NCBI RefSeq assembly: GCF_900055185.1
Contig: NZ_FIZX01000001.1
Span: forward strand, 434,001-498,000
Reading direction: 5' to 3'
Source: Grimontia celer
GTDB taxonomy: Bacteria; Pseudomonadota; Gammaproteobacteria; Enterobacterales; Vibrionaceae
DNA: 64,000 bases
In this document: positions 1 through 9,915 of the stretch, piece by piece
Layout of the letters: the number at the start of each line of letters is the position of its first letter
Position numbering within the stretch: the stretch's first letter is position 1
Program-made: the position numbers and the translations under genes
Notes under the pieces: generated by a model
The model's database searches: none
What the model was told of the DNA's origin: nothing
The model's input: the letters and a program-made list of their open reading frames with translations, nothing else

Positions 1-302
1 AAAGATTTAGCGATTGCGTCTGCAACATCACCAGTAGGCTCGCCGCCACCATTTGGGCTCAGGCAGTGCCAGTAGAAAGTGTGGTTCCAGATTTGCGCTG
101 CGTTGTTGAAAACACCGCCAGTAGAAGTCTTAACGATCTCTTCCAGAGATTTGTTCTCAAGCTCAGTACCTTCGATCAGGCCGTTTAGCTTAACAACGTA
201 AGTGTTGTGGTGTTTACCGTGGTGGAATTCCAGAGTCTCTTGAGAGATGTGTGGCTCAAGCGCGTTTTTCTCGTAAGGAAGAGCTGGTAGTTGAAATGCC
301 AT
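1..302 (-). CDS. sodB: Superoxide dismutase [Fe], 5' part
   Basis: Iron superoxide dismutase, which converts cytoplasmic superoxide to peroxide and oxygen. The first 100 codons are present; the rest lies beyond the window's left edge. The translation starts [20 protein letters not shown] and continues with the metal-site and gateway segments seen in Fe-SODs ([13 protein letters not shown], about residues 24-36; WNHTFYWHC, about 72-80). The ATG at 302 follows a GGAGA ribosome site about 9 bases upstream. It is divergent from grxD with about 260 bp between the two starts. Fe rather than Mn specificity is inferred from resemblance to SodB; the deciding C-terminal residues are not in view. Confidence 0.95.
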   Translation of the reverse strand, partial: MAFQLPALPYEKNALEPHISQETLEFHHGKHHNTYVVKLNGLIEGTELENKSLEEIVKTSTGGVFNNAAQIWNHTFYWHCLSPNGGGEPTGDVADAIAKS

Positions 303-563
303 TACTCGATTCTCCATGATAGGCGGGGTCGCCCCCTGACATTATTGCTTCCTGTAGATTTGTCGTACACTCTAGGTAGTACCCATAAGTGAACGAATCT
401 ACTTATAGACCGACTGCGAAACAGTTTAGCAAGTTTTTACTTTATTAAAAGAATAATTTTAAAAAAAGCGGCGGAATTTGACCCTAGAGATTTTAGGCGT
501 TTTTTTCCATCGCTAACACAGTTAGAATCGTTGTCATCATCACACTTGGTGTTCGAGGAAGTA

Positions 564-902
564 ATGGAAACTATTGATAAAATCAAACAGCAGATTGAAG
601 AGAACGCAATCCTGCTTTACATGAAAGGCTCGCCGAAGCTGCCTAGCTGTGGCTTTTCTTCTCAGGCTAGCCAAGCGCTGATGGCGTGTGGTGAGAAATT
701 TGCGTACGTCGATATCCTGCAAAACCCGGATATCCGCGCTGAGCTGCCAATCTACGCACAGTGGCCAACTTTCCCACAACTGTGGATTGATGGTGAACTG
801 ATCGGCGGTTGTGACATTATCCTGGAAATGTTCCAGAAGGGTGAGCTCCAGCCTTTGATCAAAAACGCAGCGACACGCCGCGACGCAGAAGAAAACAGCT
901 AA
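564..902 (+). CDS. grxD: Monothiol glutaredoxin, Grx4 family
   Basis: Cytoplasmic monothiol glutaredoxin of 112 aa. The family carries and delivers [2Fe-2S] clusters, usually with a BolA partner. The signature CGFS active site is at residues 29-32, preceded by the conserved K-G-S-P and followed by the WPTFPQLWIDGELIGG glutathione-binding and fold segment. I start at the ATG at 564 because GAGGA sits just upstream and the product then begins METIDKI like known Grx4 proteins; an in-frame start at 531 lacks a ribosome site. A strong bidirectional terminator follows at once. Fe-SOD next door fits an iron and redox theme, but the two genes are divergent, not an operon. Confidence 0.96.
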   Translation: METIDKIKQQIEENAILLYMKGSPKLPSCGFSSQASQALMACGEKFAYVDILQNPDIRAELPIYAQWPTFPQLWIDGELIGGCDIILEMFQKGELQPLIKNAATRRDAEENS

Positions 903-918
903 ATGTTTTCCTTCTCAT

Positions 919-951
919 AAAAAAAGCCGCTGAAAAAACAGCGGCTTTTTT
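919..951. terminator. Bidirectional terminator grxD / antiporter
   Basis: A run of A, then GCCGCTG, a six-A loop, CAGCGGC and a run of T. It has the form of an intrinsic terminator on both strands and separates the convergent grxD and the antiporter gene. Confidence 0.9.
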
Positions 952-967
952 GTATTTGTCACTCTGG

Positions 968-2290
968 TTACAGCGTCATCGCTGCAATCCAACCAAACGC
1001 AATCAGTGGCAGGTTGTAGTGGATAAAGGTCGGAACCACGGTATCCCAGATGTGCTCGTGTTGGCCATCGGCGTTCAGACCTGAAGTTGGGCCCAAGGTT
1101 GAATCTGAAGCAGGCGAGCCAGCATCACCCAAGGCCGCTGCAGTACCTACCAAGGCGATAGTTGCCATCGGTGAAAAACCAAACGCCAACGCCAGTGGCA
1201 CGTAAATGGTGGCAATAATCGGAATCGTTGAGAACGAAGAACCGATACCCATAGTGACCAGAAGGCCAACAACCAGCATCAATAGTGCTGCCAGTGGTTT
1301 GTTGTCACCAATAGTGGATGCCAGAGAAGCAACCAGTGTTTCTACACCGCCTGTCGCTTTCATCACTGCCGCAAAACCTGCTGCAGAAATCATGATAAAG
1401 CCTATCATCGCCATCATGTGAACGCCGCGGGTGAACACGTCTTGCGTGTCTTTCCACTTAATCACACCACCAAAGGTAAACACCATAAAGCCAGCCAGTG
1501 CACCGACAATCATAGAGCCAGTGGTGAGCTGAACACCCAGTGCAGCCGCGATAGCGATCACCGCAACGACAATATTCTGGGGTTTGAACTCAGCTTTTTC
1601 CGGCTCTGCAGCTAGGATCTTTTCTTCCGAATAGTGGCGAGGCTTGCGGTAGCTGATAAAGGCAGCAATCAACACACCAAACAACATACCAGCCGCTGGT
1701 AGCAACATGGCTTGAGGCACCTGACTGCCCACGACATCCAAGCCGTTGTCGTGCAAATTCTTCAGCAGAATGTTGTTCAGGAAAATGCCGCCGAAACCTA
1801 CTGGCAACACCATATAAGGAGTGATCAAACCAAAGGTCAGCACACAGGCCACCAATCGACGGTCAAGGTTGAGCTTGGCAAACACATGCAGCAAAGGTGG
1901 AATCACAATAGGGATAAATGCGATGTGTACGGGAATCACGTTTTGAGACGAGATTGCCAACAGGCCAAGCGCCACAAGCACCATATACTTCAGTGCCGCA
2001 GAAGCATTTTGGCTTTCTTTACCGTTTAGCTTTTTCACAACGGATTGCGCAAGAAGATCCGTGATACCTGAGCGGCTAATCGCTACTGCAAAGGTACCCA
2101 ACATAGCGTAACTCAGTGCGATGGTTGCACCACCACCTAAGCCACCTTCAAACGCAGAAATGGTTTCGGACAGTGTTAGACCACTGACCATGCCGCCCAA
2201 GACGGCACTAAATGTTAGCGCAACCACCACGTTGACTCTTAAAAGTGCCAACGCCAGCATCACGCAAACAGCAATAACAACTGGATTCAT
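968..2290 (-). CDS. Na+/H+ antiporter-family membrane transporter (NhaC/YuiF-like)
   Basis: Polytopic inner-membrane protein of 440 aa with roughly 11-12 hydrophobic segments and almost no long hydrophilic stretch. A short basic loop near residues 215-240 ([12 protein letters not shown]...) separates the two halves. The C-terminal half has the family-like [20 protein letters not shown] and the polar, helix-breaking [20 protein letters not shown] segment that in this superfamily lies in the transport path. It is therefore a member of the antiporter group that includes NhaC and Bacillus YuiF; some members move amino acids, so the substrate is open. The ATG at 2290 has GGAAG four bases upstream. 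It is a single gene between terminators. Confidence 0.8.
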   Translation of the reverse strand: MNPVVIAVCVMLALALLRVNVVVALTFSAVLGGMVSGLTLSETISAFEGGLGGGATIALSYAMLGTFAVAISRSGITDLLAQSVVKKLNGKESQNASAALKYMVLVALGLLAISSQNVIPVHIAFIPIVIPPLLHVFAKLNLDRRLVACVLTFGLITPYMVLPVGFGGIFLNNILLKNLHDNGLDVVGSQVPQAMLLPAAGMLFGVLIAAFISYRKPRHYSEEKILAAEPEKAEFKPQNIVVAVIAIAAALGVQLTTGSMIVGALAGFMVFTFGGVIKWKDTQDVFTRGVHMMAMIGFIMISAAGFAAVMKATGGVETLVASLASTIGDNKPLAALLMLVVGLLVTMGIGSSFSTIPIIATIYVPLALAFGFSPMATIALVGTAAALGDAGSPASDSTLGPTSGLNADGQHEHIWDTVVPTFIHYNLPLIAFGWIAAMTL

Positions 2291-2408
2291 TACTTCCTAT
2301 CCCTACAAATACCCAACGGGGCAAAATCTATCCCAAAAAGACGAAGATCACAGTTTGCTGATATTTTTTACGTTGTCGAGGGGAATTTGAAAGGAATTGG
2401 CTTGGAGA

Positions 2409-2436
2409 GAAAAAAGGCCAGCGGGTGCTGGCCTTT
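2409..2436 (-). terminator. Terminator of the lipase gene
   Basis: Read on the minus strand: GGCCAGC, four-base loop, GCTGGCC followed by TTTTTT, nine bases after the stop codon of the VolA-like gene. Confidence 0.88.
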
Positions 2437-2444
2437 CAGGAGGG

Positions 2445-4784
2445 TTATTCTAGAACAGAAGCATTGCTGACTGTGAAATCTTCAGCAACACCGCTCAGGA
2501 ACTGCACCAATTGACCTTGCATCTCTGCTGTATGGCCAGCATCGCTAAGATCCTCTTTTTGTGGTGCAATTACAGAGCTGTGCTCTCCAACATCGCTGAA
2601 CTTGGTAAAGTTTCGTCCATTGCTGGTGGTTTGCGATGCACTATCTACCACAGTCAAACTGAGCACTGTAGCGAGTGGTACTGTTCCTGCGAATGGAGCA
2701 GTCGCTACTGAGTTTGGCACTGTGTCGTCATCTTTCACCTGCTGCATGTAGATCGGCAAACCGTTTAATACGTTGGTGTCGGTGTAGTCTTCAAGACCTA
2801 CAAGGTTGAATGGGTCTACGGTATCCAAGACGGTTTGTGCAGCATACGCAAATTGGTTAAGCACGCTTTCTTTTTCTGCATCTGGTACACCAGCAGTTAC
2901 CGTATCAGAGATCAACTGACCGAATGAACCCGAGGCAATCAAAAGATTCACGATTTGACCACCAGTGTTTGCCGCTGCAATTCGAGAAAACTTGAACAAT
3001 GCATCGGCATCGCTATTGTCCGTGTCGTCATCACTCAGAGTATTGTTCGCTGTTGCGACTGTACCAAAACCCGTGATGCCACCCAGTGAATGACCGAATA
3101 ACGAAGGGTTGGTTGCTGTGGTATCGCCAAGTGTCGCGAGTGGTGTATTAGCAAATAAACCAGACGCTTGAGAAATGGTGACTGATGCACGCAGACCGAC
3201 ATTATCCAGGACGCTTTGGCGCAGGTTATCCCGTCCTACAGGTAAGTAGGTCAGGTTGAGATAATTTGTAGGATCAACATTCGCCGAGCGAGTTGCATCG
3301 AGGCTACGTTCGCCGTGAATAGGTTGGTCTATGGCCAAAACAGCAAGGTTTTTCCCCACACCTTGCGCACCATTGATTAGGTTTGCAGCGAAGGCATAGG
3401 CATTCTCTTTCGCTGAGGTGATACCGTGTTGATAGATCACTAATTCCAAAGCGCCGGTAGGTGTTGTTGGTGTGAACAGGATGAACGGCACATCATCCAG
3501 AGATTTAACCTGAGGAACAGGGCTGTATCTGGTGATGATACGCTCTGAATCCAGTTGTGCTCCAGCACTGTTTTCTAGTGTTAAACCAACAAGTTTTAGT
3601 TGCTCTGTAGTGTCGTCAGTTAGCTTTGAAACATCAATTCCTGCTTCTACCAACTGTTGGGTGACCGTGCCCGCTTCGCTGCTATCACCTAATGCATTGG
3701 AAATGATTGCAAGGCTCGGCATTCCGGACTCGAACGGCGTGCTATTCCACGTCGAAGCACCTTTTTCCAGGAAGTAAGGCAGCTTCACGGTTCCTTTCGT
3801 TACAGTGACTGTGTTAGCAGCATAGGAGCCAACGAGCAAAGGTGTTGCTGTTCCATTCGGGTCAATGTAGGTGGCAAAGTTCGAATCAGCTTGAATGGCT
3901 GCGGCGTAGTCTTGGCCTGAAGCGGGCACAGACATCAGATAAGCCTGAGACATGTCTACATTGTTGGGATTTGCAGAACCTTTCCACACTGCATTGAAAT
4001 TACCCGCATCAGCACCAGTGGCAATCGCACCTTTCGTTGCGTACAAAGTGTCACCAACAGATTGGGTTGAGAACCAAGAACTGTAAACGATGTCTTCAGG
4101 TTGAACACCTAAAGCAGAAAAGATGGTGTTAATCCCTTGAGTTACGGCACTTGCTGGTTTTAATGAATCTACAACCGTTGGATTGGTTTGAGATATCAAG
4201 GTAGCGTACGAGCTTGTCATGCCTACGGCATCACCATTGGCATCAGTAAATGCATTGGTGATCGCAAACGCATATTCAGATGAAGCTTCAAGTGGTTGTG
4301 TAAAAATCACAACTGCGGTATCTGAATCCGCGCTCGTCAAAACGTTGAAGTCCACACCGAGCTGAAGAACGCGTTCAACGCTTGGGTTTTCTGAAGTAAG
4401 GCCCTCAGTGAGCTTCACGATGTTAATGCCTGTCGTGGCAAAACCGTCGGCCAAGCCTGCCCCTTTGAATGACAAGATCATTGGCATAGAGACTGACCAG
4501 CCATCCATAGTACCCATAGCCGCTGCGGGGTTAGAGAGGGCGTTGTTACCTCCTGTCGGAATATCCAATGTTCCGTCAGTTTGGTTCATCAATATGAAGC
4601 TAGGCCCTGGGACATTGGATCCAGCTCCGGCAAGTTGGAAGTCTACTTGCGTTGGTGATTTCAGGCTTTCCTGAATGTATTCTTCGTAACTATTGTTGGT
4701 TGTTCCGCCACTTAATTCAGCGTCGCCACCACAAGCGGCTACGCCCAAAGCGGATGCTACAGCAAGCACAACGAGCTTTTTGTT
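2445..4784 (-). CDS. volA: VolA-like surface lipoprotein lipase
   Basis: Predicted outer-membrane lipoprotein lipase of 779 aa. With the GTG start at 4784 the product begins MNKKLVVLAVASALGVAAC: a lysine-rich n-region, a hydrophobic core and a lipobox with Cys18. An ATG at 4805 adds seven residues and also has a ribosome site (GGAGA), so the start is not settled; I prefer GTG because AAGGA is correctly spaced and the result is a textbook lipoprotein signal. The nucleophile elbow GHSLGG is near residue 566 (Ser), as in alpha/beta-hydrolases, with an upstream YQHGITSAKENAYAFA oxyanion-type segment. Vibrio cholerae VolA is a surface lysophospholipase encoded beside fadL. The same adjacency here, 44 bp downstream of fadL, supports the call: it releases fatty acids that the porin imports. 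Confidence 0.85.
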   Translation of the reverse strand, partial: NKKLVVLAVASALGVAACGGDAELSGGTTNNSYEEYIQESLKSPTQVDFQLAGAGSNVPGPSFILMNQTDGTLDIPTGGNNALSNPAAAMGTMDGWSVSMPMILSFKGAGLADGFATTGINIVKLTEGLTSENPSVERVLQLGVDFNVLTSADSDTAVVIFTQPLEASSEYAFAITNAFTDANGDAVGMTSSYATLISQTNPTVVDSLKPASAVTQGINTIFSALGVQPEDIVYSSWFSTQSVGDTLYATKGAIATGADAGNFNAVWKGSANPNNVDMSQAYLMSVPASGQDYAAAIQADSNFATYIDPNGTATPLLVGSYAANTVTVTKGTVKLPYFLEKGASTWNSTPFESGMPSLAIISNALGDSSEAGTVTQQLVEAGIDVSKLTDDTTEQLKLVGLTLENSAGAQLDSERIITRYSPVPQVKSLDDVPFILFTPTTPTGALELVIYQHGITSAKENAYAFAANLINGAQGVGKNLAVLAIDQPIHGERSLDATRSANVDPTNYLNLTYLPVGRDNLRQSVLDNVGLRASVTISQASGLFANTPLATLGDTTATNPSLFGHSLGGITGFGTVATANNTLSDDDTDNSDADALFKFSRIAAANTGGQIVNLLIASGSFGQLISDTVTAGVPDAEKESVLNQFAYAAQTVLDTVDPFNLVGLEDYTDTNVLNGLPIYMQQVKDDDTVPNSVATAPFAGTVPLATVLSLTVVDSASQTTSNGRNFTKFSDVGEHSSVIAPQKEDLSDAGHTAEMQGQLVQFLSGVAEDFTVSNASVLE

Positions 4785-4828
4785 CACAATTAGTCCTTTA
4801 TACATCTTTAAGTCTCCTGCAATTGTGC

Positions 4829-6085
4829 TTAGAACGTGTAGTTGGCTTGAAGTGCGCCAATATATGCTGCACCTTTTGAGTCAAATTCTCGTTCTCCGAT
4901 CCGTGTGCTCTCGGTAAATGTGCCTGACTTACTCGCAATGTAAGTGACGCCAGCATCAAATGTGAGCGAGGGAGAGTAGCGGTAAGTTGCACCAGCGGAG
5001 TACCAATATCTGTCCGAGTCCGGGATGCTTAGAGTGGATTTGCCAGCTTTCTCGTCATAGGCAAATCCTGCACGAAGTGTCCACGTATCAGAGATGTCAT
5101 ACGTTGTACCAATCGACCAACGGAATACACTTTTGTAGTCTTCATCTTTCTGGAAACACACACCTTGAACGTCGTCTGCGGCACATTCACTTCCGGTTGC
5201 TCTAAGTTCAGTAAATGAGCTCCATTGGCTCCACATCATGCTGTAATGAACGGCTAGATCATCACGTACCTGATGGAAGCCGGACAGCTCTGCAATTGCA
5301 GGAAGAGGGACGGACAAATTACCAGTCACCTTATTTCCAACCGTCCCTGTCACCGAGCCTCGATGGTCTGTGAAATCGCCTTCAAAATCGAGTTCAACTT
5401 CTGAGCGGTAAGCAACGCCGAATCGGTTATTCTCATCGAGTTCAAATAGCGCGCCGACATTCCAACCAAATCCCCACGTGTCGCCTTCCATACTGATCAA
5501 TTTGTCACTGGCAGTGAAGGAGTCACCAAACAGGGGAGCAGTACCGCCAAGGTGGCGGTTCAATTCAGCGATGGCGTACACAATGTTTGCACCAACACCC
5601 AAGCTCAATTGGTCATTGACTCGGTATGCGATTGAAGGGTTTAGATTGACGCTTGCAAGAGAAGTGTCACCGGCAGCATCACCTACTTGGAAAGCATCAG
5701 GGTAATCCGTAGCAACACCGTAGACGGTATAAAGACCAACACCCCAAGCCCATTTATCGTTGATAGGGCTGACGTAATAAGAGGCAGGAACAAGTTGCAT
5801 AGGGGCAACGTCAGACGCTTTTTGACCACTAGTGGTGTCAGTGACGTCAATTTCGGGATTAACGATATGTATAGCACCGGATGCTTGGCTTTCTTTAAAA
5901 AGTGTCATTTGAGCGGGGTTTCTACCAATGACCGATGCATTATCTGCGATAGCAGCGTCACCAGCATAAGCTCTGCCTAATCCGCTGGCAGAATGTTCTG
6001 AGACTTGAAAACCCGCACTCCAAGCACTTGGGGCGGTGAGAGCAATGGCAACCGCAAGGGCGCTTCTTGATAGTTTTTTTGACAT
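4829..6085 (-). CDS. fadL: FadL-family long-chain fatty acid porin (first copy)
   Basis: Outer-membrane fatty-acid transporter of 418 aa. A signal peptide (MSKKLSRSALAVAIALTAPSAWS, cut after residue 23) is followed by the mature N-terminus AGFQVSEHSASGLGRAYAG, which forms the FadL hatch, and the family motif RNPAQMT. The rest alternates beta-strand-like segments and ends in ...YIGALQANYTF with a C-terminal Phe, typical of beta-barrels. The ATG at 6085 has GAGAGG upstream. It is transcribed with the VolA-like lipase gene. A FadR-like operator lies about 100 bp upstream. A second FadL (6531-7847) is encoded just upstream but separated by a terminator. Confidence 0.93.
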   Translation of the reverse strand: MSKKLSRSALAVAIALTAPSAWSAGFQVSEHSASGLGRAYAGDAAIADNASVIGRNPAQMTLFKESQASGAIHIVNPEIDVTDTTSGQKASDVAPMQLVPASYYVSPINDKWAWGVGLYTVYGVATDYPDAFQVGDAAGDTSLASVNLNPSIAYRVNDQLSLGVGANIVYAIAELNRHLGGTAPLFGDSFTASDKLISMEGDTWGFGWNVGALFELDENNRFGVAYRSEVELDFEGDFTDHRGSVTGTVGNKVTGNLSVPLPAIAELSGFHQVRDDLAVHYSMMWSQWSSFTELRATGSECAADDVQGVCFQKDEDYKSVFRWSIGTTYDISDTWTLRAGFAYDEKAGKSTLSIPDSDRYWYSAGATYRYSPSLTFDAGVTYIASKSGTFTESTRIGEREFDSKGAAYIGALQANYTF

Positions 6086-6187
6086 ACAGCCTCTCGTCCA
6101 AATTGAGTAGTTGGTCAATAATTAACCAAAATCCAATTATTTCAATAAGTTGGAAAAACGTTGCAGCCTATAGCAATTTATTATGAC

Positions 6188-6204
6188 TACTGGTCGGATC
6201 TTTA
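6188..6204. promoter_or_regulatory. FadR-like operator upstream of fadL-volA
   Basis: The 17-mer TACTGGTCGGATCTTTA agrees at 13 of 17 positions with the operator AACTGGTCGGACCTGTT that I recall for E. coli FadR. It lies about 100 bp upstream of the fadL start, where a fatty-acid-responsive repressor would act. A perfect 12-bp palindrome, ATGTCATGACAT (6216-6227), sits 12 bp further upstream. Confidence 0.6.
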
Positions 6205-6477
6205 CGGTGATTAATATGTCATGACATGCAGTGATGTTAAATAGGTGTTAAATGTGTCGTGAGTGTCTGAATTTTCGGTATTTTATGCCTAGTTTTAAAA
6301 CTCTCGTTTTAAGTAAATACACTAATATGGATTATCATTTTCTGAAGTGCCTGTATTAACTCATTAATGAATGGACACAACATGGTGGGATTTTGAGCGA
6401 GCGTTTGAATTTGAGTAGAAAACTGAAGAGAATCAAGTCACGCCTGTTACAGTGGAATTTCACTTTTGTGACGGGAA

Positions 6478-6512
6478 ACAAAAAAGCCGATTGCAAAGAA
6501 CCGGCTTTTTCT
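6478..6512 (-). terminator. Terminator of the second fadL
   Basis: An A-rich run, AGCCG(a)TT, six-base loop, AA(c)CGGCT, then T-rich. On the minus strand it is a slightly imperfect hairpin with a U-tract just after the fadL2 stop. Confidence 0.75.
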
Positions 6513-6530
6513 CTTTTGTGAAACAGATGC

Positions 6531-7847
6531 TTAGAAGGAGTAGTTTGCACCCAATGCGAAGATGTAAGCGTCACCGCCAGCGGTAAACTCATAAGTTGCT
6601 GAGTTATTGCCAGGAAGAGCTTCAACCTCCGTTCCTTTTACATCGTCACCATTCAGGTAGGCAAAACCTGCATCGATAGACCAATTGCTGCCTGAGTCAT
6701 AGGTTGCACCAAGCGAGTACCAATGACGTTCTGTATCAGGAATGCTAAGAGTACGGTGTGAATCAGGAACTGGGCTCTCATCTATCGCATAGCCTGCGCG
6801 AAGCGTCCAGTTGTTGTTCAGGAAGTAGGTCGCACCGATAGCGTAGCGCCAGCTGTCTTCCCACTTCTCATCTTTTTGAAGACATACACCCGGTTCAATA
6901 CCAAGTCGAGAGCAGTCAGCCGCTGATGATGTTGCTCTAAGCTCTTGGAAGCTGCTCCATCCAATACGCATGACGCTGTAGTGAAGCGCCCACTGGTCGA
7001 ATCCATGGTATCCAGAGAACTCGAAAATGTCAGGTAAGTTCAGTTCCAATTCACCAGGGACTGTTTGTCCTGTTTTGCCCACAAATGCGGTTGATGAGCC
7101 ACGGTAATCGCCCTCGAGCGTGATGTCGACGGCCGAGCGGTATCCAACACCCAATCGGTTGTTTTCATCAAACTCCCAAAGGCCACCCACATTCCAGCCA
7201 AAGCCCCAGCCATCACCGGCAAGATATGCTAGCTCATCAGACGGAGAAGATGCGCCTAGGCTGGTGTAAAGCCCACCATACTGTCTCTTCAATTCAGCGT
7301 CTGCGTAAATTGCGTTTACACCAAGCCCTAGGCTTAGCTGTTCTGAAACTTTATAAGCAAAGTTACCCGCGAAATTGATGGTGACTAGCTCAGTTTGTCC
7401 GCCAATAGCTGCACCTACTGAATCGGTTGGATACTCCGTTGAAAGGCCAAAGTTTGAAAATACTGAGACGCCCCAAGCCATTTTGTCATTGATAGGATCG
7501 ACATAGTGCGCGTATGGGACAATTGCATCCGGCGCTACGTCGCTATGTTCTGATGTGGTGTTTGGAACAGCTGAACCTGGATTTCCGTTTAGTGAGTCAA
7601 CGGATGCATCCACATCCGGCTGGATAAACGAAAGACCACCCGAAACCTGTGCGGAATCGAACATTGTCATTGCTGCCGGGTTACGGGCAGCGACCGCGGC
7701 ATTGTCAGCGATTGCTGCTTCACCGGCAAATGCGCGACCTAAACCGCTTGCGGAATGTTCACTGATTTGGAAACCAGCGCCGTGGGCCTGGAATGTGGCC
7801 AGCGCAATGGCTGTTGAGATTAGGGTACGTTGAGTAAAACGTTTCAT
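6531..7847 (-). CDS. FadL-family outer-membrane porin (second copy)
   Basis: Paralogue of the downstream FadL, 438 aa. The signal peptide MKRFTQRTLISTAIALATFQAHG precedes AGFQISEHSASGLGRAFAG, nearly the same hatch start as the other copy, and RNPAAMT. The C-terminus is ...AYIFALGANYSF, barrel-like. The ATG at 7847 follows AGAGG at about 9 bases; an upstream in-frame Met (7868) lacks a ribosome site. It has its own terminator and about 290 bp of upstream DNA, so it is probably a separate unit. No FadR-like site was seen upstream of this copy, so regulation and possibly substrate may differ. FadL relatives also import aromatic hydrocarbons, so a lipid substrate is likely but not proven. Confidence 0.9.
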   Translation of the reverse strand: MKRFTQRTLISTAIALATFQAHGAGFQISEHSASGLGRAFAGEAAIADNAAVAARNPAAMTMFDSAQVSGGLSFIQPDVDASVDSLNGNPGSAVPNTTSEHSDVAPDAIVPYAHYVDPINDKMAWGVSVFSNFGLSTEYPTDSVGAAIGGQTELVTINFAGNFAYKVSEQLSLGLGVNAIYADAELKRQYGGLYTSLGASSPSDELAYLAGDGWGFGWNVGGLWEFDENNRLGVGYRSAVDITLEGDYRGSSTAFVGKTGQTVPGELELNLPDIFEFSGYHGFDQWALHYSVMRIGWSSFQELRATSSAADCSRLGIEPGVCLQKDEKWEDSWRYAIGATYFLNNNWTLRAGYAIDESPVPDSHRTLSIPDTERHWYSLGATYDSGSNWSIDAGFAYLNGDDVKGTEVEALPGNNSATYEFTAGGDAYIFALGANYSF

Positions 7848-8070
7848 TTGGTATTGCCTCTCTGTCACTGCCTTTTATTGTTTTCGTCTTCGACGTTGAG
7901 CACTCGAGTGTTTTCGGCGCAGGTGTCGAATCGTTCTAAGACAGTATAAGTAGCAAATTGCCAAATGTTGTAGTTTTGTTATCAATAGTTTGCGCGAGAT
8001 CTAGACCCTAAAATTATGGTTGTTGAGAGTAATTTCAGACTTTTGTTTAAAACGCTTGATTTGATTGACA

Positions 8071-8116
8071 AAAAAAACGGCGGAATGCCTTTAAATTTAT
8101 GCTATTCCGCCGTTTT
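8071..8116. terminator. Terminator downstream of rnt
   Basis: Long hairpin ACGGCGGAAT ... ATTCCGCCGT flanked by A-run and T-run, symmetric in both directions. It ends rnt transcription before the fadL2 promoter. Confidence 0.85.
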
Positions 8117-8136
8117 TAATGTTCGTGATTGGATGC

Positions 8137-8808
8137 TTATTCGCTAGTACTCTGTTCGGATTTTTCTTCCGCTGAGAAAATCGGCCAGCCGCCCAATTTC
8201 TTCCATTTGTTAACGATCTCACAGAATAGTTCGGCAGTTCGCTCTGTATCGTAGAGGGCAGAGTGTGCTTCACGGTTATCGAAAGGGATACCGGCGGTTT
8301 GGCAGGCTTTTGCCAGCACAGTTTGCCCAAAGGCCAATCCACTCAGTGCTGCAGTGTCGAAAGTGGCAAACGGATGGAATGGATTACGCTTGAGGTGACT
8401 GCGTTCAGACGCTGCCATCACGAAGCTGTGGTCGAAGTTTGCGTTGTGCGCGACCATGATCGACCGTTGGCAACCCGCGGCTTTTTGTTCTTTGCGGATC
8501 AGCTTGAAGATCTCTTTCAACGCATGCTCCTCTTCTACCGCACCACGCAGGGGGCTGAAAGGGTCCTTAATGCCGTTGAATTCCAGCGCTTCTTTCACAA
8601 GGTTTGCGCCTTCGAACGGTGAAACATGAAAGTGAATCGTTTTATCGGGAGAGAGCCAACCGTCTTCGTCCATTTTTAATGTGACAGCGCAGATTTCCAA
8701 CAGGGCGTCTGTTTGGGCATTAAACCCTGCGGTTTCAACATCGATAACAACAGGAAAATAGCCACGAAATCTTGCTTTAAGCGTATTTAGGTTGGTTTCT
8801 TGGGTCAT
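8137..8808 (-). CDS. rnt: Ribonuclease T
   Basis: RNase T, a homodimeric DEDD-family 3'-5' exonuclease that trims tRNA CCA ends and other stable RNA 3' ends; 223 aa. The DEDDh motifs are visible: [11 protein letters not shown] (ExoI, D and E), [12 protein letters not shown] (ExoII), and the ExoIII segment with catalytic His, [34 protein letters not shown] is conserved almost residue for residue with the E. coli enzyme. The start at 8808 ([10 protein letters not shown]) matches the family N-terminus; upstream Met codons at 8868 and 8841 would add an atypical extension. The ribosome site is weak. It is divergent from motY. Confidence 0.96.
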   Translation of the reverse strand: MTQETNLNTLKARFRGYFPVVIDVETAGFNAQTDALLEICAVTLKMDEDGWLSPDKTIHFHVSPFEGANLVKEALEFNGIKDPFSPLRGAVEEEHALKEIFKLIRKEQKAAGCQRSIMVAHNANFDHSFVMAASERSHLKRNPFHPFATFDTAALSGLAFGQTVLAKACQTAGIPFDNREAHSALYDTERTAELFCEIVNKWKKLGGWPIFSAEEKSEQSTSE

Positions 8809-8972
8809 GCTTCGGGTAACTTGTGAAAATGAGGCGTGCATTATGTCAGAAGCTGGCCGGATTTTCATTTTCTAGTTTTGGCGCGAGCGATTAAAATAAG
8901 GCTAAAGATACGCGCCTGCCTTCCGATAAGGTAAGCAATACCATTTCACTTAGTCAGAGGAAATGCCATAGT

Positions 8973-9851
8973 ATGAAGAAAGCCTCGCTGTTGACATTAT
9001 GTATTGCTGCAAGCCTTGCACCACTCTCGGTGTCAGCGAGTAAGTTTTACGGAGCGAAGCCGACGGAATCTGTCTGGAAGGTGACGGTGGATACGCCAAT
9101 TGAGTGTCGTATCGAACATATGGTTCCCAATTACGGCATGGCGACATTTACTTCCCGTGCCAGCAAGAAAATCAATCTGGATTTTGAGTTGGAGATGCGT
9201 CGTCCGATGGGTGAAACGCAAAATGTCTCCTTAATATCAATGCCTCCGGTTTGGTTTGCTGGTGAGCCCGCAGAATATATCGATCGCCTACGTTTCTATA
9301 AGCAGTTCAATGGCTATGTCGATGGGCAAACTGCCTGGAGTATGCTGTCAGAGCTGGAGAATGGTCGTTACCCGACTTTTAGCTTCAAGGAATGGCAAAG
9401 TAGGGGAAAGCGTGTAGATATTGCGCTGTCTTCGGTTTCTTTCCAACAGCCATACAACGAATTCAGCAGTTGTGTGGCGCGTTTACTTCCATACTCTTTT
9501 GAAGATATCGCGTTTACTGTGCTTCATTACAATGAGAATGGTGATGATCTGAATAAAGCGTCTATGTCGAGACTGGCGCAAATTGCCGAGTTTGTTCGTT
9601 ACAGCCCAGATATCGATTTGGTATTGATGGCGACGTATACCGATGGGCGTGGCGCGAAAGCGGCTAACCAGAGAATGTCTGAAGTTCGCGCTGAAAAACT
9701 CGAAGAGTATTTTATGTCCTTGGGCCTGCCGAAAGACAGAATTCAGGTAGAAGCTTACGGTGAGCGTCGTCCGATTGCAGAAAACGAAAGCCCAATCGGC
9801 AGAAACAAGAACCGCCGTGTTGTGATATCTCTTGGCCGAACGATTATCTAA
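8973..9851 (+). CDS. motY: Sodium-type polar flagellar protein MotY
   Basis: MotY, a component of the T ring that holds the Na+-driven PomAB stators around the polar flagellar motor of vibrios; 292 aa. A signal peptide of about 22 residues ([22 protein letters not shown]) directs export. The N-terminal half is a MotX-interacting domain with conserved ECRIEH and SSCVARL cysteines. The C-terminal half is OmpA-like and peptidoglycan-binding ([20 protein letters not shown] ... [21 protein letters not shown]). A GAGGAAA ribosome site precedes the ATG. It is a single gene ended by a strong terminator. Its presence predicts a sodium-driven polar flagellum. Confidence 0.95.
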   Translation: MKKASLLTLCIAASLAPLSVSASKFYGAKPTESVWKVTVDTPIECRIEHMVPNYGMATFTSRASKKINLDFELEMRRPMGETQNVSLISMPPVWFAGEPAEYIDRLRFYKQFNGYVDGQTAWSMLSELENGRYPTFSFKEWQSRGKRVDIALSSVSFQQPYNEFSSCVARLLPYSFEDIAFTVLHYNENGDDLNKASMSRLAQIAEFVRYSPDIDLVLMATYTDGRGAKAANQRMSEVRAEKLEEYFMSLGLPKDRIQVEAYGERRPIAENESPIGRNKNRRVVISLGRTII

Positions 9852-9879
9852 TCTGAAAAAATGCACGCGAATTCATAAA

Positions 9880-9915
9880 GAAAGCCCCGCTCGTTGTAGC
9901 GGGGCTTTCTTTTTA
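9880..9915. terminator. Bidirectional terminator motY / HD-GYP
   Basis: AAAGAAAGCCCCGCT, six-base loop, AGCGGGGCTTTCTTT. A strong hairpin with U-tracts on both strands. It overlaps the last codon of the convergent HD-GYP gene. Confidence 0.92.

Larger units (their letters stand above)
6086..6530. other. Intergenic region between the two fadL genes
   Basis: AT-rich stretch of 445 bp. It holds the fadL1 promoter region with the FadR-like site and the ATGTCATGACAT palindrome, and near its left-strand end the terminator of the second fadL. No convincing coding sequence is present. Confidence 0.7.
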
